From Flavobacteriaceae bacterium (GTDB taxonomy: Bacteria > Bacteroidota > Bacteroidia > Flavobacteriales > Flavobacteriaceae): DNA of 38,722 bases. The DNA lies in the NCBI GenBank assembly GCA_947451475.1, contig CANFZC010000020.1:1-38722 (forward strand). The letters run 5' to 3'. The stretch's first letter is position 1; the number at the start of each line of letters is the position of its first letter. This document shows positions 23,294 to 30,992 of this stretch, one piece after another. The notes under the pieces were generated by a model, which worked only from the letters and a program-made list of their open reading frames with translations, searched no databases and was not told the DNA's origin. A program made the position numbers and the translations under genes.

Positions 23294-23863
23294 ATGGATA
23301 ACATCAATACAGAAGTACATAACGCCTTTGAGGTCATACAAAATGGAGGCATCATTCTCTATCCTACTGACACCGTATGGGGAATAGGTTGTGACGCTAC
23401 GAATGTTGAGGCAGTAAAGAAAATATACGCTTTAAAACAACGCGAGGAAACTAAAAGTATGATCGTGTTGATGAATGGCGAAAAAATGATGTATAATGTT
23501 TTTAAGGATATACCTGAGACCGCATGGCAAATCATGGATTTATCTGAAAAGCCTACCACTTTGATTCTTGATCGACCTAGAAATGTGGCAACAAATATTA
23601 TTGCAGAAGACCAAACCCTAGGGGTACGAATCGTAAAAGAACCCTTTTGTTTTAAACTTATGGAACGGATGAAAAGACCATTGGTTTCCACCTCAGCAAA
23701 TATAACGGGTATGTTTACCCCAAAATCTTTCAAAGAAATTAGTCCTGAAATTATAAAAGGTGTGGACTATGTAGTAAATTTGCAGCACGAAAAAATATGC
23801 GATAAGCCCTCTACCATTATAAAATTATCTTTGGATAATCAGGTGAAAATTATTCGCAAATAA
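23294..23863 (+). CDS. L-threonylcarbamoyladenylate synthase (Sua5/YrdC/YciO family)
   Basis: Enzymes of this family make threonylcarbamoyl-AMP from threonine, bicarbonate and ATP for the t6A modification of tRNAs that read ANN codons. The 189-residue protein contains GGIILYPTDTVWGIGCDATN, YALKQREETKSMIVLM (the KxR and SMI nucleotide-binding parts) and PLVSTSANITG. These are the core motifs of the fold. No C-terminal Sua5 domain is present, so it is the short TsaC type. The ATG at 23294 is preferred to an in-frame TTG at 23282. YciO-like members also exist, so the assignment to t6A synthesis is likely rather than certain. Confidence 0.9.
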   Translation: MDNINTEVHNAFEVIQNGGIILYPTDTVWGIGCDATNVEAVKKIYALKQREETKSMIVLMNGEKMMYNVFKDIPETAWQIMDLSEKPTTLILDRPRNVATNIIAEDQTLGVRIVKEPFCFKLMERMKRPLVSTSANITGMFTPKSFKEISPEIIKGVDYVVNLQHEKICDKPSTIIKLSLDNQVKIIRK

Positions 23864-23931
23864 ACTAATTTGGAGATTTGAAAACAAGGTTGATTCCTTC
23901 AACTTCTGAGTTTTTCAAATTGCATATATTT

Positions 23932-25350
23932 ATGAATTACAAACAAGCATTAGATCATAAAATCTTTGAAATCGTTTCCCAAGCTTCACAGGACTTGCAA
24001 CTGGAGAGCTATGTTATAGGGGGCTTTGTTCGGGATTACTTATTGCAACGTGATTTTAAGAAAGACATCGATATTGTTGCGATAGGCTCTGGGATTGATT
24101 TAGCGTTAAAGGTTTCTGAACTGCTGCCACATAAACCCAAAGTACAGGTTTTTAAAAACTATGGCACGGCGATGTTGCGTTATAAGGAAATCGACATTGA
24201 ATTTGTGGGTGCTCGTAAGGAAAGTTATGCGGCAAACAGCCGAAATCCCATAGTTGAAAATGGGACTTTGGAAGACGACCAAAACCGTCGTGATTTTACT
24301 ATTAATGCTTTGGCGTTCTCTTTGAATCAAAGTACCTATGGAGCCTTAGTTGATCCTTTTGACGGATTGACAGCTTTGGCTAACAAGTTAATTAAAACAC
24401 CGTTAAATCCAGACATTACCTATTCTGATGATCCCTTGCGAATGATGCGAGCGATACGTTTTGCTACGCAATTAGGATTTACAATAGAGGCAGCTTCACT
24501 GGAAGCTATCACGCGAAATAAAGAGCGGATAACTATTATATCGGGTGAGCGCATAGTGGATGAATTGAACAAGATTCTGTCTACCGACAAACCTTCTGTA
24601 GGCTTTTTGCTTTTATATAAAACGGGCTTATTGGACCTTATATTACCCGAACTCACGGCCTTAAATAATGTCGAAGAAATTGAGGGACATACCCATAAAA
24701 ACAATTTTTACCATACGCTAGAAGTAGTGGATAATATTTGTCCGAACACGGATGATGTTTGGTTGCGCTGGGCAGCTTTATTGCATGACATTGGTAAGGC
24801 ACCCACTAAGAAATTTAACAAGAAACAAGGATGGACGTTCCACGGGCATGAATTCTTGGGTGGTAAAATGGTTAAGAAAATCTTTGAACGATTGCACATG
24901 CCGTTGAATCAAAAGATGAAATTTGTTGCAAAAATGGTGATGTTGAGTTCGCGGCCGATCGTACTATCAGAAGATGTCGTGACGGATTCGGCGGTGCGTC
25001 GCTTGGTTTTTGATGCCGGGGAAGATGTGGATAATTTGATGACCTTATGTGAGGCTGATATTACGACTAAGAATCCGGCTAAGTTCAAAAAATACCATAA
25101 TAATTTTGACATCGTACGTCGCAAGATTATAGAAGTGGAAGAGCGTGACCATGTACGTAATTTCCAACCGCCTATTAGTGGAGAGGAGATTATGGTCTTA
25201 TTTGATTTAAAGCCTTCACGAGAAATAGGTGTCTTAAAAGAGGCCGTTAAAGAGGCGATTCTTGAGGGTGATATCCCTAATGAGTATCAAGCGGCTTATG
25301 ATTTTGTCATGGCAAAAGCAGCGAAGATGGGGCTGAATAAAGTGAACTGA
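23932..25350 (+). CDS. CCA tRNA nucleotidyltransferase / poly(A) polymerase family with HD domain
   Basis: This 472-residue class II nucleotidyltransferase begins with the head domain: [26 protein letters not shown] holds the GGxVRD loop and the catalytic DxD (DID). [11 protein letters not shown] and [18 protein letters not shown] follow, then the ERxxxE-like GERIVDEL of the neck. A C-terminal HD phosphohydrolase domain has HTLEVVDN and [16 protein letters not shown]. The HD domain is typical of bacterial CCA-adding enzymes that can also remove 2',3'-cyclic phosphate. It would add or repair the CCA end of tRNAs. The ATG at 23932 is preferred to an in-frame TTG at 23878 because it opens the conserved N-terminus. 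Confidence 0.93.
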   Translation: MNYKQALDHKIFEIVSQASQDLQLESYVIGGFVRDYLLQRDFKKDIDIVAIGSGIDLALKVSELLPHKPKVQVFKNYGTAMLRYKEIDIEFVGARKESYAANSRNPIVENGTLEDDQNRRDFTINALAFSLNQSTYGALVDPFDGLTALANKLIKTPLNPDITYSDDPLRMMRAIRFATQLGFTIEAASLEAITRNKERITIISGERIVDELNKILSTDKPSVGFLLLYKTGLLDLILPELTALNNVEEIEGHTHKNNFYHTLEVVDNICPNTDDVWLRWAALLHDIGKAPTKKFNKKQGWTFHGHEFLGGKMVKKIFERLHMPLNQKMKFVAKMVMLSSRPIVLSEDVVTDSAVRRLVFDAGEDVDNLMTLCEADITTKNPAKFKKYHNNFDIVRRKIIEVEERDHVRNFQPPISGEEIMVLFDLKPSREIGVLKEAVKEAILEGDIPNEYQAAYDFVMAKAAKMGLNKVN

Positions 25351-25400
25351 ATTAATAGATAATTATAAATTGTTTAAGCCCTTAAAAAAGTAAAACAATA

Positions 25401-25408
25401 TAAATTTG
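25401..25408 (+). promoter_or_regulatory. -7 promoter element of the heme A synthase gene
   Basis: TAAATTTG matches TAnnTTTG, 42 bases before the ATG at 25451. The nearest TTG upstream (25370-25372) is 28 bases away, longer than usual. Confidence 0.45.
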
Positions 25409-25450
25409 CAACTCAGTTACGCATTCAAAGTAATTGTGCTACTCAAGGTT

Positions 25451-26470
25451 ATGAAAAATAATAAATCGGTCATTATTTGGCTACTCTCAGGATGTTTTAT
25501 TGTATTTGTTATGGTGGTAGTGGGTGGTATCACCCGACTGACAAATTCGGGGTTATCGATGACCGATTGGCATTTGGTAACCGATACTTTTCCTCCCCTG
25601 AGTGATGCAGCTTGGCAGCGGGCTTTTGAGGAGTACAAGAAGTTTCCTGAGTATCAGAAAATCAACATTCATAATGATTTCCAGATTTCGGATTATAAAT
25701 TCATTTATTTCTGGGAGTGGTTTCACCGTTTGATAGGAAGGTTATTGGGTTTTGTCTTTATAATCCCATTTGTCTATTTCTTAGTTAAGAAAAAGCTGGA
25801 TACTGCTACGTTAAAGAAATGTGGAATGCTACTTGGGATGGGAGCCTTTCAAGGTTTTCTGGGATGGTTTATGGTGAAAAGCGGGTTGGTCAATGATCCT
25901 GATGTGAGTCATTTTAGATTGTCATTGCACTTGACTTTTGCGTTTATCACTTTTGCCTATACTTTATGGGTAGCCTTAGATTTACTTTATCCTGAGAAAA
26001 ACGCTGTTATCCTTCCATTAAAGAAACTAGCCCGAGTTACTTTAGTCTTTTTACTACTTCAAATTATTTATGGAGGCTTTGTGGCGGGATTGAATGCTGG
26101 CTTACTTCACAACCATTGGCCCTTGATGAGTGATGGTCAGTTCTTCCATGAAAGTATAGTACTTGAGAAAGAAGGATGGATTGCCCGCTTTACTGAAGGC
26201 AAAAGTGGGGTACAATTTGTGCACCGAACGATGGCCTATGTGGTGGTGGGATTGATCCTATTCCTTTATTACAAGAGTAGAAAATTCACTTTATCAAAAC
26301 CGCAAGAATATGGCTTAAACGCATTGGTACTAATTGTCTTTTTACAATTTAACTTAGGTGTCTTCACTTTATTGTACAGTGTGCCTTTGTGGTTAGGATT
26401 GACACACCAAGTGGTAGCATTCTTTTTATTGACTGCTATGACGTATACCTTGCACCGCTTTTCTAAATAA
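25451..26470 (+). CDS. ctaA: Heme A synthase (CtaA/COX15)
   Basis: CtaA oxidises the C8 methyl of heme O to the formyl of heme A for aa3-type cytochrome oxidase. The 339-residue inner membrane protein has eight predicted helices. VVGGITRLTNSGLSMTDWHL follows the first helix. Likely heme-ligand histidines lie in WFHRLIGR, LSLHLTFAF, FVHRTMAYV and LTHQVVAFF, in two similar four-helix halves. GGFVAGLNAGLLHNHWPLM is also conserved. The real start is the ATG at 25451; a TTG at 25406 lies in the same frame but coincides with the promoter. It follows the nucleotidyltransferase by 100 bases. The cell should respire oxygen with a heme A oxidase. Confidence 0.95.
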   Translation: MKNNKSVIIWLLSGCFIVFVMVVVGGITRLTNSGLSMTDWHLVTDTFPPLSDAAWQRAFEEYKKFPEYQKINIHNDFQISDYKFIYFWEWFHRLIGRLLGFVFIIPFVYFLVKKKLDTATLKKCGMLLGMGAFQGFLGWFMVKSGLVNDPDVSHFRLSLHLTFAFITFAYTLWVALDLLYPEKNAVILPLKKLARVTLVFLLLQIIYGGFVAGLNAGLLHNHWPLMSDGQFFHESIVLEKEGWIARFTEGKSGVQFVHRTMAYVVVGLILFLYYKSRKFTLSKPQEYGLNALVLIVFLQFNLGVFTLLYSVPLWLGLTHQVVAFFLLTAMTYTLHRFSK

Positions 26471-26518
26471 TAGGCATACCCAGACTATATTGTCGCAATT
26501 ATTATATTACCCACTTTA

Positions 26519-27289
26519 ATGTCTAAACTTACTGCTGAAGACCAATTTTTAGATCTATCTGATTACGGTAGATCATTTGGGAGATTACTCGCCCAACGGT
26601 TAAAAAACACCCGCTTCACCCCTATTCATGTTACACTGCTTTTTGGGATATCTGGAATGATAGCGGTGTATTGCATTCTTATGGGACACTATTATTTAGC
26701 TGCCTTTTTCATCTTGCTAAAATCGGGGATTGATGCTGCAGATGGAGAATTAGCCCGGTTGAAAAAGACGCCTTCCTATACAGGTAGGTACTTGGACAGT
26801 TTGTTTGATATACTGCTTAACTTTATTTTTCTAATGACAATTTGTTATGTATCCCAGACGACGGTATGGTTTACTTTATTAGCATTTATTGGGCTTCAAT
26901 TGCAGGGCACTTTGTATAATTACTATTATGTCATTTTGAGAACTAAATCGGTGGGAGGAGACAGCACCAGTAAGGTCTTTGAGTATAAAACCCCTAGGGC
27001 ACTACCGGGTGAAAGTCAGCAATCAGTTGCCGTTCTATTTAGATTGTATACAGTGGCTTATGGTGCATTTGACAAGATTATCCATGGGTTGGACCCTGAG
27101 GCTTATAAAGTTAAAACCTTTCCGAATTGGTTTATGACCCTACTTTCTTTGTATGGTTTAGGCTTTCAATTGTTCATTATGGCGGTGATGTTACCTATGG
27201 GATTTATTGAATACATCATTCCCTTTTTCATTGCCTATACAGTACTAATATTTGCTTTGGTCGGCATCCGTAAGAAACATATTCATTAG
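26519..27289 (+). CDS. CDP-alcohol phosphatidyltransferase family protein
   Basis: This 256-residue inner membrane enzyme carries the full family motif. ADGELAR (D75, G76, A79, R80) is followed after eight residues by G89, then D93 and D97 in GRYLDSLFD. This binds CDP and metal and moves the phospho-alcohol to an acceptor. About five or six hydrophobic segments (roughly 38-67, 95-115, 118-140, 203-222, 226-250) surround it. The substrates are unknown; a role in phospholipid or lipid-linked head group synthesis is expected. PgsA and PssA differ in their flanking sequence. It follows ctaA by 48 bases and its stop overlaps that of the convergent LytTR regulator gene by 4 bases. Confidence 0.88.
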   Translation: MSKLTAEDQFLDLSDYGRSFGRLLAQRLKNTRFTPIHVTLLFGISGMIAVYCILMGHYYLAAFFILLKSGIDAADGELARLKKTPSYTGRYLDSLFDILLNFIFLMTICYVSQTTVWFTLLAFIGLQLQGTLYNYYYVILRTKSVGGDSTSKVFEYKTPRALPGESQQSVAVLFRLYTVAYGAFDKIIHGLDPEAYKVKTFPNWFMTLLSLYGLGFQLFIMAVMLPMGFIEYIIPFFIAYTVLIFALVGIRKKHIH

Positions 27290-28041
27290 CCCAGCCACTC
27301 TTTGAATTCATTGACCCGTTCTCTTGCAACTACTACCTCTTCTTCATTGTAGGTAGGGAGTATCACTTTCAATCTTGAGTTGCTGTATAGTTGAATCTCC
27401 TTGATGGTCTTGAGTGGTATAATATACTTGCGGTTCGCCCTAAAAAAATTGGTTGGGTCTAGTTCGTTTTCCAATTGTTCTAAGGTCAGATCTAACAAGT
27501 AGTTGCGGTTGTCTAGAGTATGAAGGTAGGTACCTTTGTTTTCACTATAGAAACATTCTACTTCTTCTATAGGAATCATTTTGAGTTGTTGGCCGACTTT
27601 GATGGTGAAACGCTGTTTGAAGTTGCGATCCATAGGGTTTATCAACATCTTTTTAATCATATCGAAGTCTAGTGATACCTTGGGCATTCCACTATTCCTA
27701 GTTTTGAATTTATTGACGGCAGTTTCAAGTTCGTCTTCGTCTATGGGTTTTAGGAGGTAATCAATACTGTTGAGTTTGAAGGCACGCAGGGCATATTCGT
27801 CGTAGGCAGTGGTGAATATCACGGCGCTATTAATTTCCAAAGTTTCAAAGATTTCAAATGACAAGCCATCGGATAACTGTATATCTAGGAAGATTAAGTC
27901 GGGGTGATTGTTAGTATTAAACCAATGAATGGCTTCTTCTACCGAATGCAACAAGGTATTGACTTGTAAACCAAGTTTCTCTACTTTGCGTTGGAGTAAG
28001 CGCGCGGCCGGTTTTTCGTCTTCTATGATTAGGATGTTCAT
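27286..28041 (-). CDS. LytTR-family response regulator
   Basis: This 251-residue protein has a receiver domain (about 1-118), with acidic residues E7, D8 and E9, the phosphoacceptor D53 in FLDIQLSDG, the switch residues in FTTAYDEYALRAF and the lysine in YLLKPIDEDEL. A LytTR DNA-binding domain follows (about 145-251), with FYSENKGTYLHT and NFFRANRKYIIPL. It is a transcription factor that should bind direct repeats once phosphorylated. The kinase encoded upstream in the same operon is the evident partner. It is the last gene of that operon, 49 bases after the second stand-alone 2TM gene. Confidence 0.94.
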   Translation of the reverse strand: MNILIIEDEKPAARLLQRKVEKLGLQVNTLLHSVEEAIHWFNTNNHPDLIFLDIQLSDGLSFEIFETLEINSAVIFTTAYDEYALRAFKLNSIDYLLKPIDEDELETAVNKFKTRNSGMPKVSLDFDMIKKMLINPMDRNFKQRFTIKVGQQLKMIPIEEVECFYSENKGTYLHTLDNRNYLLDLTLEQLENELDPTNFFRANRKYIIPLKTIKEIQLYSNSRLKVILPTYNEEEVVVARERVNEFKEWLG

Positions 28042-28090
28042 GGTGCTTTATAAGTTGAAGATAGGGTAATTACCAAATGCCCTAAGAGCA

Positions 28091-28408
28091 TTATTCCCAT
28101 GTATTGTTTTTATCTTTTTCCATTAGTTGGTTAATCTTCCTTTCCTCCCAGTCTTTACCCATTAGCATGGTAGGAACAAAAACAGACATCCCATGAGCCC
28201 CTAACCCGATGCCCCAAAAAATGACCATGCTGAACGTGTGCCACTGCCAAAAATCTTTAGGACCATCACCGTCGGTGTATTGGAGCAAAAGAATCATCAT
28301 GTTGATTACAACATAAACGAGTAGGTGCGAGTAAAAACCTTTGATGCGTTTTACTCTTTTTAGTGCTTGCTGGTATCTTACTTCTTCAAGTGTGTTATTG
28401 ATTTCCAT
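28091..28408 (-). CDS. Stand-alone 2TM-domain membrane protein (second)
   Basis: This 105-residue protein belongs to the 2TM domain family. A basic amphipathic stretch (RYQQALKRVKRIKGFYSHLL) precedes two hydrophobic segments (about 28-45 and 58-80), the second with FWGIGLGAHGM. An acidic/basic tail follows (GKDWEERKINQLMEKDKNN). The pattern GFY-H-L, G-G-HG and W-E-K-I is shared with the neighbouring protein and with the C-terminus of the kinase. It overlaps the preceding gene by 14 bases, so translation is coupled. The function of 2TM proteins is not known. Confidence 0.85.
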   Translation of the reverse strand: MEINNTLEEVRYQQALKRVKRIKGFYSHLLVYVVINMMILLLQYTDGDGPKDFWQWHTFSMVIFWGIGLGAHGMSVFVPTMLMGKDWEERKINQLMEKDKNNTWE

Positions 28409-28712
28409 GCTGCTGTCTTTTTTCTTCTTCTAAGAACTGTTTTAGTTTTTTATCTTCCCATTCTTTTCCAAGGAAAGGCATGTAATTGAATGCCTTCATA
28501 CCGTGTAAAAGCAAGCCTAAACCCCAACCCAATAGTGGCCAAAAAAACCACAATTCTTGCGGAGAGTATTTTAGATTAATGAAAATTAAAAAAGCGTTTA
28601 CTGCTAAATAAGAAACTAAGTGTCCGTAAAATCCTTTGATTTCTTCTACTTGCTTTTTGGCACGTTGGTAGCGGTCGTATTCTTTATAATCTTGTTCCAT
28701 GGCTATTTCCAT
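28395..28712 (-). CDS. Stand-alone 2TM-domain membrane protein (first)
   Basis: This protein of 105 residues (101 if the ATG at 28700 is used) has the layout YDRYQRAKKQVEEIKGFYGH, two membrane segments (about 29-46 and 53-71, the second WPLLGWGLGLLLHGM) and the tail GKEWEDKKLKQFLEEEK. It is clearly related to the kinase's C-terminal domain: GFYGHLVSY here against GFYGNLISY there. The longer start at 28712 overlaps the kinase stop by 10 bases; the ATG at 28700 begins 2 bases after it. Either way it is coupled to the kinase. It could form heteromeric assemblies with the fused domain and modulate the kinase. Confidence 0.85.
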   Translation of the reverse strand: MEIAMEQDYKEYDRYQRAKKQVEEIKGFYGHLVSYLAVNAFLIFINLKYSPQELWFFWPLLGWGLGLLLHGMKAFNYMPFLGKEWEDKKLKQFLEEEKRQQHGNQ

Positions 28713-30034
28713 TTATTATTTTTATCTCTATTTAATAGTTCTTGTACTTTCTTTTCTTCCCATGCTTTGCCATAACCAAACGTTTCAATGGCATGGAAAA
28801 TGATGCCCATCCCCCAGCCGAACATTGGAAACCAAAACCATTGGTTACCACCAGTTTTGAGGTTAATAAAGACTAACATAGGAACGACACAACAGTAGGA
28901 AATTAGGTTACCGTAAAAGCCTTTTAGTTTTTCTACTCGTTCTTTGGCTTTGATGAAGGCCATGTTTTCATTGTAGATGGTTTGTGTTTCCATGAACGCA
29001 ACTTGTTTAGTTAGAATTGGAATCAACACTTTGAAGCAAGTGGTTGTTTCTTCTATGCGTACTTTTCGCTGCGAGATTAAGCCGTAGCGGTTTACTATAT
29101 TTTGGAGTCCGACGCCTCTTCTGTCTTGTAGGACTTCTTTTTTCTGTAGGTTATTCTCAACAATTAGATAGCCGTTATCAATGTATATCTTGATGTGCAG
29201 TGGTTTTTGTTCGCTCACCACATTGTGCTTGATGGTATTCTCAAGCAGCAATTGAAGTGACAAGGGCACTACTTTTGCGTCAGGATTATCATAGTCGGTT
29301 GGTACTTCGTAAGTAATACTGTTTTCAAAGCGCATCTTTAATAAGTTCATATAGGTTTTAGCGAAGGCTAATTCTTCTTGTACGGTCACTAATTCCTTGT
29401 CTTTTTGTTCCAAAACATAGCGGTATATTTTGGACAGAGAGGTGGTGAACTTTTGGGCATTCTCTGGGTTTTCTTCTATCAAGGAGCTTAATACGTTTAG
29501 GCTATTGAAGAGGAAGTGAGGGTCTATTTGATTCTTTAAACTCTCAAATTGAGCAGAGGCAGTTCCTGCGATAATCTTTTGTTCTTTTACCTTGTTTTCA
29601 TTGTAGACTTTAAAAAAGTAGAAAGCATAAAAAGATAAAGAAATGATGAAGGTGATGATGACTGAAACTACGTAATTGGCGGCGCGTTCGTTTCTACTAT
29701 ATTCTTGAAACGAAAGACCATTGATGATGACTTCTTCAAAAATACGCAACAAGAAAATTACAATCAAAGTCACCACAAAAGAGCCTATAAACCCGATGAT
29801 AATTCTTTTGGTCGCAAAGCGGTTGGTTTCAAAAACTTTGTCTAAATAATGAAACAAGTACCAGTTGGCATAGGAAAGCGAAAGAGTATATAAGATAGTA
29901 TATCCAAAAGGGATTATTAAAGCTAGGCTGAATTGAATATTATTTCCTAATACTACATTTAATAATTGTATGACTAAGAAAATGATCAAGGACAGCAGCA
30001 GGATTTTCGGGATGGCTTTTTGTGGACTTTTCAT
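28703..30034 (-). CDS. LytS-type sensor histidine kinase with fused C-terminal 2TM domain
   Basis: This is a 443-residue inner membrane kinase. Four hydrophobic segments (about 9-29, 36-60, 78-98, 121-142) precede a short coiled coil. The His_kinase domain has ESLKNQIDPHFLFNSLN with H173 as the phosphoacceptor. The ATPase domain has QLLLENTIKHNVV and RRGVGLQNIVNRYG. The ATPase part is short and ends near 345. From about 356 a complete 2TM domain follows (AKERVEKLKGFYGNLISY, GWGMGIIFHAIE, WEEKKVQELLNRDKNN). Putting a membrane domain after the ATPase is unusual and would tether both ends of the catalytic core. The LytTR regulator at the end of the operon is the likely partner. Confidence 0.92.
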   Translation of the reverse strand: MKSPQKAIPKILLLSLIIFLVIQLLNVVLGNNIQFSLALIIPFGYTILYTLSLSYANWYLFHYLDKVFETNRFATKRIIIGFIGSFVVTLIVIFLLRIFEEVIINGLSFQEYSRNERAANYVVSVIITFIISLSFYAFYFFKVYNENKVKEQKIIAGTASAQFESLKNQIDPHFLFNSLNVLSSLIEENPENAQKFTTSLSKIYRYVLEQKDKELVTVQEELAFAKTYMNLLKMRFENSITYEVPTDYDNPDAKVVPLSLQLLLENTIKHNVVSEQKPLHIKIYIDNGYLIVENNLQKKEVLQDRRGVGLQNIVNRYGLISQRKVRIEETTTCFKVLIPILTKQVAFMETQTIYNENMAFIKAKERVEKLKGFYGNLISYCCVVPMLVFINLKTGGNQWFWFPMFGWGMGIIFHAIETFGYGKAWEEKKVQELLNRDKNNKWK

Positions 30035-30043
30035 GGTAATTAC

Positions 30044-30214
30044 TTATTTATATTTTTCGGTAGGGTAAACTGCCGATAGGATGAATCCTATACCCATACC
30101 CCCCATTAAGCCAACTCCTGGTTCATCTAGGAATTGCCCTAAGGCGATTCCTAAAAACATGCAGCCTACAAATAGGTAACCCGATGCATTGTTAGTTTCT
30201 TTATTACTTTCCAT
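30044..30214 (-). CDS. 56-residue glycine-rich membrane protein
   Basis: This short frame begins at ATG 30214 and ends 9 bases before the kinase start. The protein has a polar N-terminus (MESNKETNNASG) and a hydrophobic stretch (GYLFVGCMFLGIALGQFL). A glycine-rich second segment follows (GVGLMGGMGIGFILSAVY) with G at small intervals, then a charged tail (PTEKYK). It looks like a helical hairpin with a glycine zipper. I do not recognise a family. Its position between the TPR-like gene and the kinase, with small gaps on both sides (28 and 9 bases), suggests it is part of the operon and perhaps of the sensor complex. It is a real gene in my judgement because spacing, start and membrane pattern all fit. 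Confidence 0.7.
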   Translation of the reverse strand: MESNKETNNASGYLFVGCMFLGIALGQFLDEPGVGLMGGMGIGFILSAVYPTEKYK

Positions 30215-30242
30215 GATTATAAGTTGGTTTAGCCTTAGCTAA

Positions 30243-30866
30243 TTACTTTTTACAATTCTGTAATGTTTCTTGAGCTCTTTCTAATCCCCAATTCGGAGAA
30301 AAAGCGGTCTCTGGTTTGAATTTAGCAAATAAGTCGATAGACTTAGCTACTTGTTCGCATAACGGCTTAGTATCCACACCGGTCCATTTGGCGCCATTGA
30401 TTTCGAAGTCGGCTTTCCCGAATACGGCTCTTGGGTTTTCTGGGGCAATGGCTAAGGCTTGGTAGTATTGTTCCATTACTTTACCGGAGTATTTCATCCC
30501 ATTAGTCATAGGGTCTTGTACAATCATTGCCGTGTATAATAAGGCTTGCAATACTTTTATTTCGGCATTGTTAGGACTGATTACACTAGCGTTGTCGATT
30601 GCGGATTGCGCTTTATCTAGCATTGCGTTAGCTTTGTCTTTATTGCTTGGATCAAAAGTAGCGGTCACGTTTACCATGGCCACGTAATAGTTTGGTAACC
30701 AATTTGTCTTTTCGGCAGAAGCGATGCGTTCAAATAGTGCGGTAGCATCCGATATTTTACCTTCTTTCCAAAGGCCCATGGCTTTACCCATTCCTTGTTC
30801 GTATTGACCTTGCGCTTGTAATAGAGAGCAGATAAAAAATGCAAATGCGGTAATCATTGTTTTCAT
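30243..30866 (-). CDS. Secreted TPR-like protein
   Basis: This 207-residue protein has a signal peptide (MKTMITAFAFFICSLLQAQG). Helical repeats of TPR/Sel1-like spacing follow: GKAMGLWKEGKISDATALFERIA, PNYYVAMVNVT, NAMLDKAQSAIDNASVISPNNAEI and VMEQYYQALAIAPENPRAVFGKAD. It ends in a Cys-Lys tail (LQNCKK). It is expected in the periplasm and has no catalytic motif. It lies downstream of the TonB-dependent receptor and upstream of the small membrane protein and the kinase. It could hold a partner protein or sense the state of the envelope. TACTTTTG (30909-30902, minus strand) may give it a promoter of its own. Confidence 0.8.
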   Translation of the reverse strand: MKTMITAFAFFICSLLQAQGQYEQGMGKAMGLWKEGKISDATALFERIASAEKTNWLPNYYVAMVNVTATFDPSNKDKANAMLDKAQSAIDNASVISPNNAEIKVLQALLYTAMIVQDPMTNGMKYSGKVMEQYYQALAIAPENPRAVFGKADFEINGAKWTGVDTKPLCEQVAKSIDLFAKFKPETAFSPNWGLERAQETLQNCKK

Positions 30867-30901
30867 ATTGTTTTGTTTTTAAAGGTTTCTAATTTATAAT
30901 T

Positions 30902-30909
30902 CAAAAGTA
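30902..30909 (-). promoter_or_regulatory. -7 promoter element of the TPR/2TM/LytTR operon
   Basis: On the minus strand this reads TACTTTTG, an exact TAnnTTTG match, 35 bases upstream of the TPR-like gene. No -33 TTG was identified. It would allow the signalling operon to be transcribed apart from the receptor gene. Confidence 0.5.
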
Positions 30910-30992
30910 GGTTGGTTTTCAGACCTATAAAATTAATAATGACTGAATTGTTGAATTTGATGGATGAATTGATTGCTACTAGGGAATTTGCA

